The notes: generated by a model from the sequence alone, not told the origin. A DNA stretch of 64,000 bases from Gautieria morchelliformis (GCA_015179125.1 WHVA01000483.1:1-64000); one strand, 5' to 3'; positions 10,726 through 22,610 are shown, numbered from the stretch's first letter. Numbers and translations: made by a program.

Positions 10726-10812
10726 GCAAGCGGCACTGAGGTAGCTAATTTGAGTATATCCTGTACTCTATTGGTTGAGTTTGAAAAAAATTTCTGTCTG
10801 CTGCTCACTGCC

Positions 10813-11420
10813 ATGCCCTTGCCCCATATCCAGGACCCCAGCGATGAGGACGAGGTTCAGCTGCTCCCTATCAAGAGTGCCCGTTCGGGCCGAACGCTAA
10901 AGCCAACCACCGCACTGAAGGATCTGGATAATGTGGCCAATGTTCTCGGTCAACGAAAGCATGCCAAGGTCGTGACTAAGGTGGTAGAAACTACTGACCA
11001 ACATAAAAATAAAAAACAAAAGACTATCGTTGAGCCTGCCCTGGTGATTGAGCCAAATGCAAGGACCGTTGCCAAGCCTACTGGTTTCAGTAGTACTGAA
11101 ATGGTTATGAATAAGGAATCTGGCGGCATTACTGGTGAGTCATATCTTTGCATAGAATATTGTCTATCTATTGATCTAAGATTCAGGTACTCAAAGCAAG
11201 GCTACACCGGGGACTTCAGCCATACAAGCTAAGATAGTCCAGGGAGCTCCGGCTCGCCCTGACGGCTGGCTCAAGGATCTAGATGGGGTAGAGGGCTTAC
11301 CTGACATGGCGATCAAGTCCAAAGATCGTACTTTGGATACACGATTTTTTTTCGATAATCTACATGTTGAGGAAGGTAAAAAAATGATTGACTGCAAATT
11401 GTGCCGGTGGGTCAGGTCTC
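10813..11420 (+). pseudogene. hAT-family transposase, N-terminal part
   Basis: An exon at 10813-11134 starts MPLPHIQDPSDEDEV. It splices by a 52-nt intron (11135-11186, GTGAGT...TTCAG) into a second exon that ends in DTRFFFDNLHVEEG ... DCKLCR. The final CKLC looks like the first half of a BED-type zinc finger, the DNA-binding domain of hAT transposases. The frame is then lost where repeat sequence begins, and the hAT C-terminus appears at 12.5 kb. The middle, catalytic part is absent. The link to hAT rests mainly on the downstream half and on the order of parts. Confidence 0.55.
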
Positions 11421-11539
11421 CTCCATGGCAGGCAAATGAGGACTATATTACTTGTAGGAAAAATGACCGACAATTCCTGTCCTCTACAAGAATTTCCACT
11501 TCGGCATTGCATCCCCTCGGTTGATATTTCCCACTGAAG

Positions 11540-12430
11540 AGCCCTGGCTTAAGCTGGGCCAAGCCCGAGCCGGCACTCAGGGCCCGGCCCTGAATTCTGT
11601 GAGCCCGAGCCGGCGTGAGCCGAGCCGAAGCCGGGGCTTTTGAGCCGAGCCGGGCTTTGCAGAACACTAGGCCGAGCCTATCCCGGGCCCAGCCTGCATT
11701 AGGGCTGCACACCGTCCATATTACGGCTACAGCCATATAATGTACGGCAAGTTGACTGATACGGCAGAACCATATACCGTCCATATGATCAACACCTCAC
11801 CCCTCTGACGGTATGGTACGGGTACCATACCGTCCGTATTACGGATACGGCTGATCTATTATAGCTTGGCCTAAACTTAGACCACTCACCGGCAGATATG
11901 AGAATTCCTTACTGCACGCGACCAGCGGCAAATCACCCAGGACACTTACCTCATATTAGTTGGTGTACTTGAGGCTACAGTGATTATTTCCTTTCAGTCT
12001 AGGATGATAATAGCTACGGAGCTACGTCTGAATTGAGGGTTCCAACTTTTCTACTTATAACAATGCTTGAATCATCGATTATATTACATATTACAATGAT
12101 CTGGCTGCCTACCAGCAGTAGCACCCGTCGGCCGATGTATTTTTGGGCTCGGCTACAAGGTTTTCGGGTTTTTCTGGATGGCATGCCGTATACCCGTATA
12201 CGGCCGTATTTTTACGGTAGCATATGGCATCAAATCGTACCGTATAGGGTACGGTCGGCAGAGTACACAGACCCTTGACGGTACGGGTGCCGTGGCCGTA
12301 ACACGGCACCGTACAGCTGTGGTTGTACGGCATGGTGTGCAGCCCTAGCCCGCATTGAGCACCAAGTGGGCTGGGCTTCTAACTTGCGGAAGCCCAAGCC
12401 CTGGGCTTGAGCCCGGGCTTTGCTGCACTT
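11540..12430. repeat. AGCCCG-rich repeat split by a MITE
   Basis: The flanks 11540-11699 and 12356-12430 are both built of AGCCCG/GGGCTT words and join cleanly when the 648-bp element between them is removed. This repeat replaces the middle of the hAT transposase. Confidence 0.65.
11700..12347. mobile_element. hAT-type MITE, 648 bp
   Basis: Terminal inverted repeats TAGGGCTGCACACC at both ends (14 bp exact). Flanking 8-bp sequences GCCTGCAT (11692-11699) and GCCCGCAT (12348-12355) match at 7 of 8 positions, the target-duplication length of hAT elements. The interior is rich in short palindromic words such as CCGTAT/ACGG and codes for nothing, so the element is non-autonomous. Confidence 0.85.
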
Positions 12431-12520
12431 ATATGGTACAACTTTGCCTTGATTTGGATGGCAACTGTATATAACTGAAGCATAAAATTTCCGCAACGGA
12501 GAAAGTCATCGACCCCAGCA

Positions 12521-13175
12521 ATGTGTCCGTTCCAGAGCCAATGTCACATTAATCGGTCAAGCACACTCGACCCTTGGAGAAAAAAGCTCCTGAGAGAGCT
12601 GAGTGACAATGGCGAATCAGAGGATGATACGCTTCAATCGACTGCCACAATAGGTCCAAAGAAACCTTGGCTCAAGGAATATAATCTGTATTTAGATGCG
12701 TGGGATGCGTGGGATGCACTTGCACCTCGACAGTCAATTGTCCAGTGGTGAGGGGTAAAAATTGTCACTGTTCTAATTTATTATCAATCTAATCATTATT
12801 ATGCATCTTTCAGCTCAATTCTCAGCAGCTCCCGGTATGGGCACTATTAGCTGCCGATTATCTTGTGTCTTCTGTGTCAAGAAAACATGCCTTTTCATCT
12901 GCAGGAATTACCAGTAGCAAGCGCCTAAGTCACCTCAAGGGTGAGATTGTTGAAGCCCTTCAATGTCAAGTATGTGTTGCGACATGAACTAATTTTCCAC
13001 GAACCCAAGCCATGCAACCAGAACTGAGATGGCCTTGGAGGATGAATCCGGAGAGTCTTATGGAAGCAATGATGGGGACAATACAAGTGCACTTGCTGAC
13101 ATTGAGAAGAGTGATGACGAAAACATTTTAATATTGATGCTACGGCTTAATCATAATATATTTTTTTGTATTTGT
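12521..13175 (+). pseudogene. hAT-family transposase, C-terminal dimerisation domain
   Basis: Codes KPWLKEYNLYLDAW ... APRQSIVQW, then after an intron-like gap (donor near 12748, AG near 12828) LPVWALLAADYLVSSVSRKH, AFSSAGITSSKR and EIVEALQC. This is the hAT C-terminal dimerisation domain (P.W..LA.DYL, SSV...AFSSAG, VEALQ). An acidic tail (EDESGESYGSNDGDN) follows at about 13030. It is probably the other half of the protein that starts at 10813, with 1.1 kb of repeats in place of the catalytic region. The element cannot move itself. Confidence 0.8.
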
Positions 13176-13189
13176 TTTTTCACAGCTGA

Positions 13190-13325
13190 AGCCCGGGCTT
13201 GAGCCTGGTATGAGCCTGACCCAGCCCGAGCCTGACTAATGGGCTGGGCTTGAGGCTTCATTAAGCCTGAGCCTGCTAAAGCCAAGCCCAAGCCCAGGAT
13301 TTCCGAGCCCAGCTCGGCCTGTGCA
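13190..13325. repeat. AGCCCG-rich repeat, third tract
   Basis: GCCCGGGCTTGAGCCTGG-type words up to CTGTGCATCACTA. Its composition and end resemble the tract around 11.6 kb. Confidence 0.6.
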
Positions 13326-13419
13326 TCACTAATTTTGCAGTAATACACGGTTCACCGGGGCCGGTGCCCCCCGGCACCAACCGCCGCTGACTTTCGGCCG
13401 TCAATGGTGGCAATTACCA

Positions 13420-13437
13420 TTTGAAGCACTCGCACCC
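13420..13437 (+). repeat. 18-bp direct repeat, left copy
   Basis: TTTGAAGCACTCGCACCC, identical to 17294-17311. The two copies bracket the Helitron remnant. Confidence 0.95.
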
Positions 13438-16400
13438 TCGTGGAAGAATTGTTTGGTATCACTGTAGACACCTATGGGCACATTCACCGGCAAACGGGGA
13501 TATACGGGAAGGTCACTGGATATGTTGGCACCATTGAGGCCCAGGGAAGAGGGTCCCTTCACCTTCATTTATTACTGTGGCTAGTAGGCGCTCCCACCTC
13601 AACTCGGATGCATGAGATGCTTCACACCGAGGCATTTCGTACAACAATGTGCACCTTCGTGAGAAGTAGCATCACGGCTCACGTCGATGGTATATCCGAT
13701 GAAGCACTACAAACAGAATCAATTGAAATGAAGACTGCGCACAAAAAAGGAGCTACGGCTTATTCTAGGCCTCTAGATCCTCATCACAGTGGATTTATGT
13801 CCTCAGTTACCGATGTCATTCACAGCCTAGCTCAAACTTTGCAGGTACACGTACATTCAATGCAAGCGTGTTTGAAATTGGATACGAGAGGTCGTTTTAA
13901 ATGCAAGAGACATGCCCCCTGGGATCTAGCCGACGTTGAATCTGTAGATGAAGATGGTCGATGGTGGCTGAAGAGAACATGTGGTATGCTAAATAATTGG
14001 AACAATATCGTCTTGTTGGCGACCCGGGCCAATAACGACGTCAAGTTATTGACCAACGGTTCTGACACCAAAGATGTCGCTTGGTATACTACCAAATACG
14101 TGGTAAAACATCAAGCTAAATCCAGCAACATGTCAGCGTTGTTAGCTAAAAGATTGGCTTACAACCATACCGATACCACCGAGTCTACTTCTAATCGAGA
14201 TGCAAACAAACGTTTAATCACCCAATGTGTCAACTCCTTAAGTAGAGATCAAGAATTATCCTCACAACAAGTGGTGTCGTACATTATGCGCTGGAACGAT
14301 TGTTATTTGTCCCACAGTTATGTTGCCATTCATTGGTCTGGAGCCATCGCCGAATTGCGGAAATGTTTCCCTTTGATCAACAATACTGTCAATCTACACC
14401 CTTCTAGGTAAGTGGTTTATGTCATCATTCTTCAAACAATGATTGTTAAAAAACGAACCGTTGTTGTTCCTTACCAATGCAGCAATGACCACTCTGATCC
14501 AGATACCATCTTGCACATCGTTGGTAATAATCTTGAACTGAAAAGTCAAGTCGACGACTACAAAAACCGTGGTTTACAGTTGGAACGATACAGTCTGTTT
14601 CAATTTTTATTGGATTCGTATGAACCAAGAAAATCGGTCAAAAAGACAGGCAAAACGTCCAATAGCCGTATACCATATATCGACGGTGTCGAAGCTTATA
14701 AAGATCGTTTTCGGGTGTTACGGATGCCTGGTCATGAGATGATGCCAGACTTTCTTGTGCAATGGCTTCCTCGACGTGATGATCCGACAGTGCGAAACCT
14801 CTACTGCGCGTCAGTAATGTTGCTGTTAAAACCATGGTTACAAATACCTGACATTATAGACCACGGCTCCACGTGGGAAACATCCTTGGAAGCCTTTTGT
14901 CAAACACTTCGCAGTCAACAAAGAATCTGTTGGATAATTTTCAGTTCTACTATGCCTGTGAACATTCTGCAGGAAAGAAGAAAGGGTGCGATGAAACTCG
15001 TTATAATCCTGAAAACGTATTCCCCGATTTACTGGATTCGGTTGAGAATTCATCCAAAAACAACGAGGAGACGGCTTACAATATTGAACAAATGGCTGAA
15101 GACGTTATCCCTACCCGCGAGATTTTATATGGCAGACAAGCTGTCGACATCGGTGTCCATACTGGCATATTTTCCGATTCAGACCATTGGACCGTCGAAC
15201 ATATTGATGTAACCTACCCCGAATCTGCATTACTGGAGCGAAATCTGGAATGGCAAAAGGTGATTAAAGAGTACTCTCAGTTAGAAAACGACCAACATCT
15301 ATCGCCACCGGTTTGGCCAATTGTTTCAGCTTACCCCGGCAACGTCCAACCCCCTTCGATAAGACTGTCGTTAATGACAGACTACGGGCAGCAACCCATG
15401 AACGCTACGTACCCGGACGGTTTATCCAACCTCAGCAGTCAGCAACGTCGGGCCTTCGGTATCATCGACAACCACTTGGAACAAAACCTGCAAGGCAAAA
15501 TCCGGAGCAACTCTTGATGTTAATGATGGGTTCCAGAGGTGTAGGCAAGTCGACGGTAATAGACATAGTGACAGAATTATTCAACCGTCATAACTGCAGA
15601 CACAAATTAGCGAAGACAGGTATGACAGGAATAGCTGCTTCGAACATATGAGGTTACACTTTGCATTGGTGGGGAGCGTTGCCGATATATATCCCATCAT
15701 CTCCCGACTACCATAAAGAACCGGGTCGAGACGCGAAAAAACGTCGGGAGGATAACATAGGTCCAGTGGAATATCTGTTCATAGATGAAATTTCCATGGC
15801 TATCGCAGACCTCCTGGGACTACTTTCAGCGATCACATCATTCACCAAATCCAAAGACAGTTCATGCACTCTACCGTTCGGTGGTAAGCTCAACATCATC
15901 CTGGTCAGAGACTTTCACCAGTTCCCCCCTCCAAAAAGGGCATCGTCCGCACTTTATCGGTCATCACTAAGTACCATGTACTGGGGAGGCATAGGACAAA
16001 ATGTTTTCCGTCAGTTCAAGACTGTTGTCTTATTAAAAGAACAAAAGAGAATTGATGACACACTTTGGGCCAATATATTGGAGCGGTCCCGTTACAAGGC
16101 TTGCACAGAACCAGACCTCCACGAATTCCATAAACTGATCTTGACTCACGAGTCTTGTCAAGTACCTGATTTCACCCAGCCCCCTTGGAACAAGGTTGTC
16201 TTGGTAACTCCCCGACACGGCATGCAAATGGAATGGAATGATGCTGCTCTACGCCAACATTGCAGGACCTCCGCTAAGTCCCTCTTTGTGTCGCCCGCCG
16301 AGGACACCGTAGGTACAGAAAATGTAGAACTTTCACTCCAACAGAAACTATTGGTTGCGGCCTCTGAAGGAAAAGAACAATTAGCTCAAAAAGTCAAACT

Positions 16401-17293
16401 AGCTGAAGGAATGAGAGCTATGCTTACTTGGAACCTCGGTGTCGGCCAACCTAGTGAATGGGACTCAAGGAACAGTGGAAAAGATTTTCCTCAATCCCCA
16501 AGAGATGCTCACATCATCCATGACCTCCCAAAATGTTGTTCACCTACAATATCCCCCAGTCCTTATCCTCTTTCGACCCGACACGACCCCTTTGAAGAAT
16601 CTGAAAGGGTTGTCCAGTGGAGTAATACCTATTGAACCTTCAAAAAAAGGAATGGAGATAAAGTATCTCAACAGAAGCAAATCGATGATCCGAAGGAGAC
16701 AATTCTCACTTATGGCTGCATACGCCTTCACAGATTACAAAGCACAGGGTCAGACGTTACGTCCCGTAATAATCGACATAGGCAACCCACCGTCTGGCGG
16801 TTTAAACGCATTCAATGCGTATGTAGCTATATCTCGAGGAAGAAGCCGAGAAATGGTCAGACTCCTATGGGACTTTAACACCAGCATCTTTACGAGCCAC
16901 CCCAACCTCGACCTTGCCGAATGTGACAGTTGCTTGGAAAGACTAGATAAGGAAACCGAAAAAAAATATGTGTCGCTTTATTCACCTCACGTAAGTCATT
17001 TGACGAGTCAAGCGGGAACACTAACCAATAAACTCCCGACCTACCCAGAAGTCATAACGCCACATTCTCTTATTCCTTTTATTCTTTCCGATGCATTTTA
17101 TCGTTCACTGTCTACTTGTACTTATAACTAACTTCATATCCACTACTGCCACTCGAACCCTTTTCCACTCTATAAGACTTTTTGCCCATCGATCTCAGCC
17201 ACCATCTACATAGTTGAACCAAAACAACGAATAATCACAACGGTAAACCTTTACACCTTCGACAAGGGTGGGGCTGGCAACGCTGGCTTCTAG
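13438..17293 (+). mobile_element. Helitron remnant
   Basis: Contains a Rep/PIF1-type helicase gene, the hallmark of Helitrons, on the plus strand. The right border reads CTAG (17290-17293) followed by T, which fits the Helitron 3' terminus (CTRR inserted before T). The 5' end is missing: the Rep frame starts mid-domain at 13440. An 18-bp direct repeat flanks both borders, which is not expected for a Helitron. Confidence 0.75.
13440..17131 (+). pseudogene. Helitron Rep-helicase (RepHel), degenerate
   Basis: Rolling-circle replication initiator fused to a PIF1-family 5'-3' helicase. The HUH motif is visible as GRGSLHLHLLLWL (about 13550-13590) and the Rep tyrosines as WYTTKYVVKH (about 14080). 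A 75-nt intron (14408-14482) splices in frame. The helicase part has Walker A GSRGVGKST (about 15540), Walker B FIDEIS (about 15780), a VRDFHQFPP motif and the YKAQGQTL motif (about 16740). Frame changes near 14910, 15500 and 16440 and a TGA at 15649-15651 in SNI*GYTLH break the gene. The N-terminal zinc-finger part is missing. It acted in transposition only and is not functional now. Confidence 0.9.
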
Positions 17294-17311
17294 TTTGAAG
17301 CACTCGCACCC
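17294..17311 (+). repeat. 18-bp direct repeat, right copy
   Basis: TTTGAAGCACTCGCACCC, starting directly after the CTAG at 17290-17293 and identical to 13420-13437. Confidence 0.95.
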
Positions 17312-18430
17312 ACTCTGGATCTGCACCGCGCATTGTCACACAATGTGTGGCACTGTGGTTCACCACGTCCCATTGAACGTTGCTCGCACCCAACGCTAAG
17401 GGGCCGCCATTGGTGCACCTTTGAGCTCCACGAGGAATGTCATACCCACTCACTCCGCCTCTCAGGTGAGCGATGTTATCTAATGTTCAGCGCTGAGACT
17501 CATCTGCCTCACCTGCCCTTGGCCTCCCTCCCTGTACCCCGCTGCCCCCTCACGCTCGACACCATATCCCGGTCATTGTCACTCGCTGTCCACTCGCGTT
17601 CCACCCCATGATCCACCACTCAACGATGCTCCCTGTCCACATAGGCCACAGCCTCGACCATCATTTCCGAGTCGGGCTGCATGTGGGGAGAATGTGCACT
17701 TCTTTGCGTGTACGGTGTGGGCTTCCGATTAGTCATAAGCATTGGTGCCTACTGTACATGGTCTACAGTATACTTCACCACATGCTGTTGTCCTGCAACC
17801 AGAAATAGACCCGTTTGATATGATCTCCACCGTTTTATGCTGAGATATGGAAGACACTGCTGTTTTTCATTCCGTTATCTGTTGCCTAAGAGCTCGTTCG
17901 GCGGCGGAATTGTAATTCGCAATTAGAAAACGCAAAGTCAATTCGGGTGGTGCGGTATTGTGATCTCGTTTGCTCAGTTTCAGCCTGCTGAACGCGACAC
18001 TGATTTTGCTCAATTTCACCGAAGGCAGCCGAACACTTCCAAACTGAAATTCTGTCACGTGACACAGAATTTTTCCTCTGCACCACTGCCACCGCACCAC
18101 TTTGAAGAAAGCAATGGCGCCAGTACATTCCCGATTGAGATGGGGCACGTCGGAGAGGCTCCAGAAACACCGAATAGATACTGTATGGGAACCACTGTTC
18201 AACCAGCACACTATATGGTCTCGGTCCTAGCTGTTCAACCAGCTCTCAATGTCTCTTTATTGTAAATTTGTAGTCTGCACAAAGGCCTTTAAAAACAACC
18301 AATTATCGCCCATAAAAATGTTTACTGTCCTCATAAGGCCTATTCAAACATCCCTCTAATTATCTATGAATTTTACCTATTTTTCCGAGGCTGTCTTCAC
18401 TCAAACTCACTTATTTCTGTGCAGCAGAGT
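17312..18430. other. Intergenic stretch, nothing recognised
   Basis: Open frames exist on both strands (for example 17333-17611 plus and 17867-18211 minus), but they overlap each other, show no motif and have no splice support. It may hold old transposon DNA. Confidence 0.3.
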
Positions 18431-18840
18431 TGTGGATACACATGTCCCCACAACTCTGTTTCGGACTTCCAATGATTCCACTTCTGGGAGAACTTCCACC
18501 AGTTCTGTTTGCCTTGCCAATTCCACTCCACTTTCCAACTTCCCCTCTTGGAACAGTGTCGGAAGTCAAGCGACCTGTGTAGTATGTGGCATCAAGGGTC
18601 AATCAAGGGTCAGGGAGGTCAGGGGGATATAGGGTTGATGGCGAGTGCCAAGTGTTGTCCTTGGCTGCGGAGCGTAGTATAATATGGGCTTGCTGACATT
18701 GGGGGTCCTTATACTTTTCTCTTCAGATTTGCCCTTGTCAGGTGAGAATCCCCTCTCTTGTATACTCAGTTCATTTATACATTTCCCCTTTCAGTTGTGT
18801 GGTAGTGTGATCTCCACAACCAGCTAGGGTTTCCCTTACA
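18431..18840 (+). mobile_element. LTR, family B
   Basis: Homologous, in opposite orientation, to 39861-40323. Shared blocks are GAACTTCCACCAGTTCTGTT, the GGAACAGTGTCGGAA region, the CATCAAGGGT/CAAGGGTCAGGGAGGT pair, CATTGGGGGTCCTTA, TCAGGTGAGAATCCCCTC and the end CTTACA. GCAGA after the right end (18841-18845) also occurs at 18424-18428, two bases off the left end, so it may be the target duplication. Confidence 0.75.
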
Positions 18841-18879
18841 GCAGAAAATCTCTTCCCTAGAGGACCGGTGGTCGTACTG

Positions 18880-19967
18880 TGTGTTGCATTTGCTATTTTT
18901 AGATTAAAATGTTAATTAGTGCCTTTTTATCAAATGAAATCTGTTGCTTAGTGGTTGAAACCACTATATTCGCCTCCCCTCTGTGTGCTGACTAAGCTCT
19001 TCGGGGTGCGTACAACACTGATGAATGAGGGTCACGTGACCGTGTCGTCAGAAGAACAGTGTCGATCCAAGGGATAGTCAAATCAAAAGCGTTCGCTTTT
19101 AAGGTAGTATAGAGTAAACAGTGATAGTAGACTCTCAACGAAGATTTGGAATAAACTGTTAAGAACTGAGCTCTGTAACTATCAAACAAGGTTACAGCAA
19201 TTTCAGGAGGCAGAAAAAATCGATTCTGGATAATTTTGTTCATACATTCGTGCTAGCTATTTATACTATTTTAGTAGTAAGTACTAGTACTCAAGATACT
19301 AGATAAATGGGTCGGGAAGGCTGTTTGTAACTAGGGAGTGACTAATTAATAGTCATAATGTCATGGGGTGATGGGGATGATGTTAGGATTCTCTGGGCTT
19401 TGGAGCAAGGGTCTATACCTAGTATACAAAGCCCCTGTCAACATAATACTGAGATAATAGCCAGTGAGACGTGTCATGGAGCTAGAATAGAGAATGATAC
19501 TATATTTGCCCTGCCTAGCATAAATGCTAGGCTTGGAGATGGGGCCGCTGTCTCTGTGCCTCTCTTGTGTGGCAGCTGATTGAGTATATGTGTTGCAGAT
19601 GACTTTCTCAGGTCACTCCACAACACCCTGTACCCCTGCGCAGTCTACTATTCTCTGCGGCGTTTGGTGCCCGTACCCCTCGGTACCTATGGCCTGGCGC
19701 CTGTCGACGTCATGGCTGATACCATCACCCGATAGGCGCGCCGTCCCTGATCGACCGCACGTGGCCGACGCTCGAACTCCTGTATACTACCCGATCTATG
19801 GGTAATATAGCGTGTCGTAAGATTCGTGTGATCGTCGTTTGCGCCGACGTCTATCGTGAATGTAGTTTGTGTTTCTTTTGATTTTTTTGTTTTGATTTTC
19901 TCTTCTTTTTTTATTAGTTTCTTTTTATATAAATGATTTGAGTAAGATAATTGCGTTTATCACAACA
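18880..19967 (+). mobile_element. LTR-like repeat, family A, first copy
   Basis: About 1.09 kb, repeated in inverse orientation at 45284-46337. Shared blocks include TTAATTAGTGCCTTTT, GGTTGAAACCACT, GTCACGTGACC, AAAAGCGTTCGCTTTTAAG and the T-rich tract before ATAAATGATTTGA. Both copies end TCACAACA or its near match. Gag-like sequence follows directly, so this copy may be a 5' LTR. Left ends are approximate. Confidence 0.7.
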
Positions 19968-20559
19968 GCTATAGGTGCGTTCGGAATCAGAGATAGCGAC
20001 TCGGAGATCACAACCTCTTCTGTGCACATGGCGTACAACAGCCCCTCTTCCTACATCGAGCTCTTAACACCGGAAATACCGTCCCATATTTCTCCTTCTG
20101 ACATGGATCCAGACGATCGTCTTCAGAATATGGACGAGGAATTGATGCGGAACCGGATGAAGACCAACGCGATTGAAACAGCCTTACAAACGATTTTGGC
20201 TAAGTTAGATATTCCACGAAGTGGTGGAAATGCAATGCAGGATGAGTCAGATTTCAGAAAAGTGGAAGTAGCGGAGATCTATCACGGAAGACGAAGCCAC
20301 GTTATCTGGGCCTGTTGTTGGTCATCAGGCGCAACCGTAACAATGCATACATTCTTGCAGAGCTTGACGGGTCCGTCCACAAGCTGCCTTTCTCCGGGTT
20401 TCTACTCATCCTGTACTACCCCCGCTCCCGGACGATCATTTCCGTTACTTCCCTCGTGGATAGTGGCGACATCCCGGCCGACGCTTCTATCGCCGATTGA
20501 CCTCTCACGGTCGGACCTTTCATTGTCCCAGCATGGTCAAAATTTTAGTCCCAGGGAGA
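19968..20559 (+). pseudogene. Gypsy deletion derivative: gag start fused to integrase tail
   Basis: The frame after the LTR codes a gag-like N-terminus (SPSDMDPDDRLQNMDEELMR ... ILAKLDI, about 20090-20220). At about 20290 the sequence changes to the C-terminal end of a Gypsy integrase, read in another frame as VIRRNRNNAYILAELDGSVH followed by LILYYPRSRTII. Normally protease, reverse transcriptase,RNase H and most of integrase lie between these. A large internal deletion has removed them. Confidence 0.65.
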
Positions 20560-21064
20560 TGTAAGGGAGCTACGCTCCCTGTACGGTGATTTCTGACACA
20601 GTCTATTTTTACATTTCCTGGTTATTCTATTCTTAGGCTTGTAGTGATTAAGATCTGGACACTGCCTCTTTTGTTCCACTGGCGCATATCTTATCAGTCC
20701 ACCCTAGTCCACCGCGCCACTCGCGCGTATCTTATCAAGTCCATCCTAGTCCACCCTTCCACTCGCGCGTACCTACTGTCCACTGATTGCATCCTTACAT
20801 ACCTAGTCCACTGTTCCACTCACGCGTACCTACTGTCCACTGATCACATCTTTACATACCTATGTCCACCAGCTGTGCGGCTTCCACTTGTGCCACCGCA
20901 CGGTTCGTGTCATTCCCTATAAAACCGGCCTGTGCTTAGTTCTAGAATATCATCTTACTATTCCGCACTTCACTCGAGCTCTTAAGCCTCTAGCTAGTGC
21001 GACCTTAAGGTCACACATCTCTACTATCCTCGATTCTGCACTCGCAGTACTTAGGATTCTTACA
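20560..21064 (+). mobile_element. LTR candidate with internal tandem repeats
   Basis: Starts TGTAAGGGAG and ends ATTCTTACA, so the ends form an inverted TGTAAG/CTTACA. A TATA box (TATAAAA, 20918-20924) sits about two thirds along, as in an LTR promoter. It directly follows the integrase tail. No second copy was found in the window and it does not match the family A LTR, so the call is structural only. Confidence 0.45.
20690..20868. repeat. About 57-bp tandem repeat, three units
   Basis: Units built on TAGTCCACNNTTCCACTCRC followed by GCGTACCTACTGTCCACTGA. The second and third units are the closest to each other. Confidence 0.75.
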
Positions 21065-21339
21065 ACGTGTGTAATCTAGTGTGGAAGGCAGAGTGAGAAG
21101 AAGGATGTGTGATGTCTCGGTCTCTCCGCTACTATACAGTCTCTACAGTAGGGAATCATCTATCCTCAATGCTCTACTGGGTCGCTGTGGGTGCTCCGGC
21201 GCTAGATGTTGAGATATCTGGATATCTCAGCATCTACACTGTGCTATGACCCTTGCTGTTCAACTACAAATCAAACCTATACGTTAGGTCGAACAGGTGT
21301 ATGTATGTGCATGTGCTTGCCTTGATTGAAATTAGAACC

Positions 21340-22610
21340 ACTGTACTACAGCTGTTTCGGGTCCCGAAGGCGGACTTTGAAACTAGCGCTAAAAATTCAT
21401 CGAAATTTTGTTTGAGCTCAAACTCGTGAACCAGCACAAGTTAAGGTCTAATATTTTGTATGATATATATACACACAGATAAATGTGATTCTATGTATAA
21501 AGGGAGCTCTCAAATAAGCCCAATGGAAATGCCATTCTGCAGCATATACGTGCATCGGCTCTTCCCGGGCAGCCACTGGCAGCCTGGGCTATATACTTTA
21601 AACAATCTATTGATGAAGGGGATTCCCCTATCTACTCAATATCTCTTAGAATCATTCAGGAATGTTGTCTGCTTTGGTATAAAATTTTCTACACTTCATG
21701 CTTGTTGTTGACTTATTATGTCTGCATGCTGCACAAGTAAAGTATAAGTTTCAGCATACTACACACATCTATATTGGCTGTATTTATGACAAGAGGAACA
21801 ATGTGTCAGCTCAGAAAGTGGGCGAAGTTGCTCCCCAAATCTCAAGCTCTTGGGGCAGGCCCATGTCAGGGACATCTCCACCTTCAAGCTCAACTCCAGC
21901 GGTGGTGGTACGCTGGTGCACGATGGGAGGACCAACCGAGGCAAGGGTTCACTTGTCTCAGCAATTCCAGGTGTGCAGGGCATGTGGTGACATCTGTGAG
22001 AGGAGGGGAAGGAAGGTGAGGCCACTTCGTGGCTGAACATACTGATGGCCAAGCCTCTGTACGCTGAGTACTGCTACAACCAAGCCTGTGTTGAGATTGT
22101 ACTGTCGGATAGGTTGTCAGGATGAAGCATGAACACAGGGTCCCTGCCTTCCTGCTCCGTGTGGGCATTCCAGTGTTTCAGCCGATAATCAGGGGCCAAC
22201 AACCAATGGTAGATTGCCTGTCGTTTGTCTACAGGGAATTCCGTAAGAATCAGTCAGTTTCAGGTCATCAGACAGTGGCAATGTTGCACAGACCTTGCTT
22301 GTCACTCTCATGTTTGTCATGTGCTATCAACGCCAAATTTCTGTAAGCACAATAAGGAGTGCTCGGTGTTTGAGGTTAATCTGGGAATGTACATTTGATA
22401 AACGAGTAGAGCAGAAGTAAGCACCTCATGGAACCTTTGCCGGTTGTCCAAAGTCTTTCTTGCTTGAGTTTATACAATGGGGCTGTTATTGTGACCTGCA
22501 ACACATCAACAATGTCTATCACACAAATTTACGCACCTGAAGTCAACAAATTGAGCTCTGGATGACATGTGAAAACCCAGAATTGATCATGCTCATGTCG
22601 GAAAGATGTT
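21340..22610 (-). repeat. Left arm of an inverted duplication
   Basis: Matches 26018-26890 in inverse orientation. The outer 400 bp (21360-21765 against 26470-26875) is nearly identical. Further in, both arms carry coatomer-alpha coding sequence. This arm has about 280 extra bases at about 22160-22440. Confidence 0.9.
21890..22610 (-). pseudogene. Coatomer alpha (COPA) fragment, left copy
   Basis: On the minus strand the sequence from 22610 reads the [16 protein letters not shown] region of the coatomer alpha WD40 domain in shifted frames. After an interruption of about 280 bp, 22150-21890 reads the later FMLH.DNL ... segment. It lacks the first WD repeats that are present in the right copy and carries several frame breaks. 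Coatomer alpha is a COPI coat subunit for Golgi-to-ER transport; this piece cannot make it. Confidence 0.75.

Noticed and set aside
13364..13390. 6-bp GC hairpin followed by CTGA, resembling a Helitron 3' end
   Set aside because: The stem is short, the next base is C rather than T, and it lies on the wrong side of the Rep gene.
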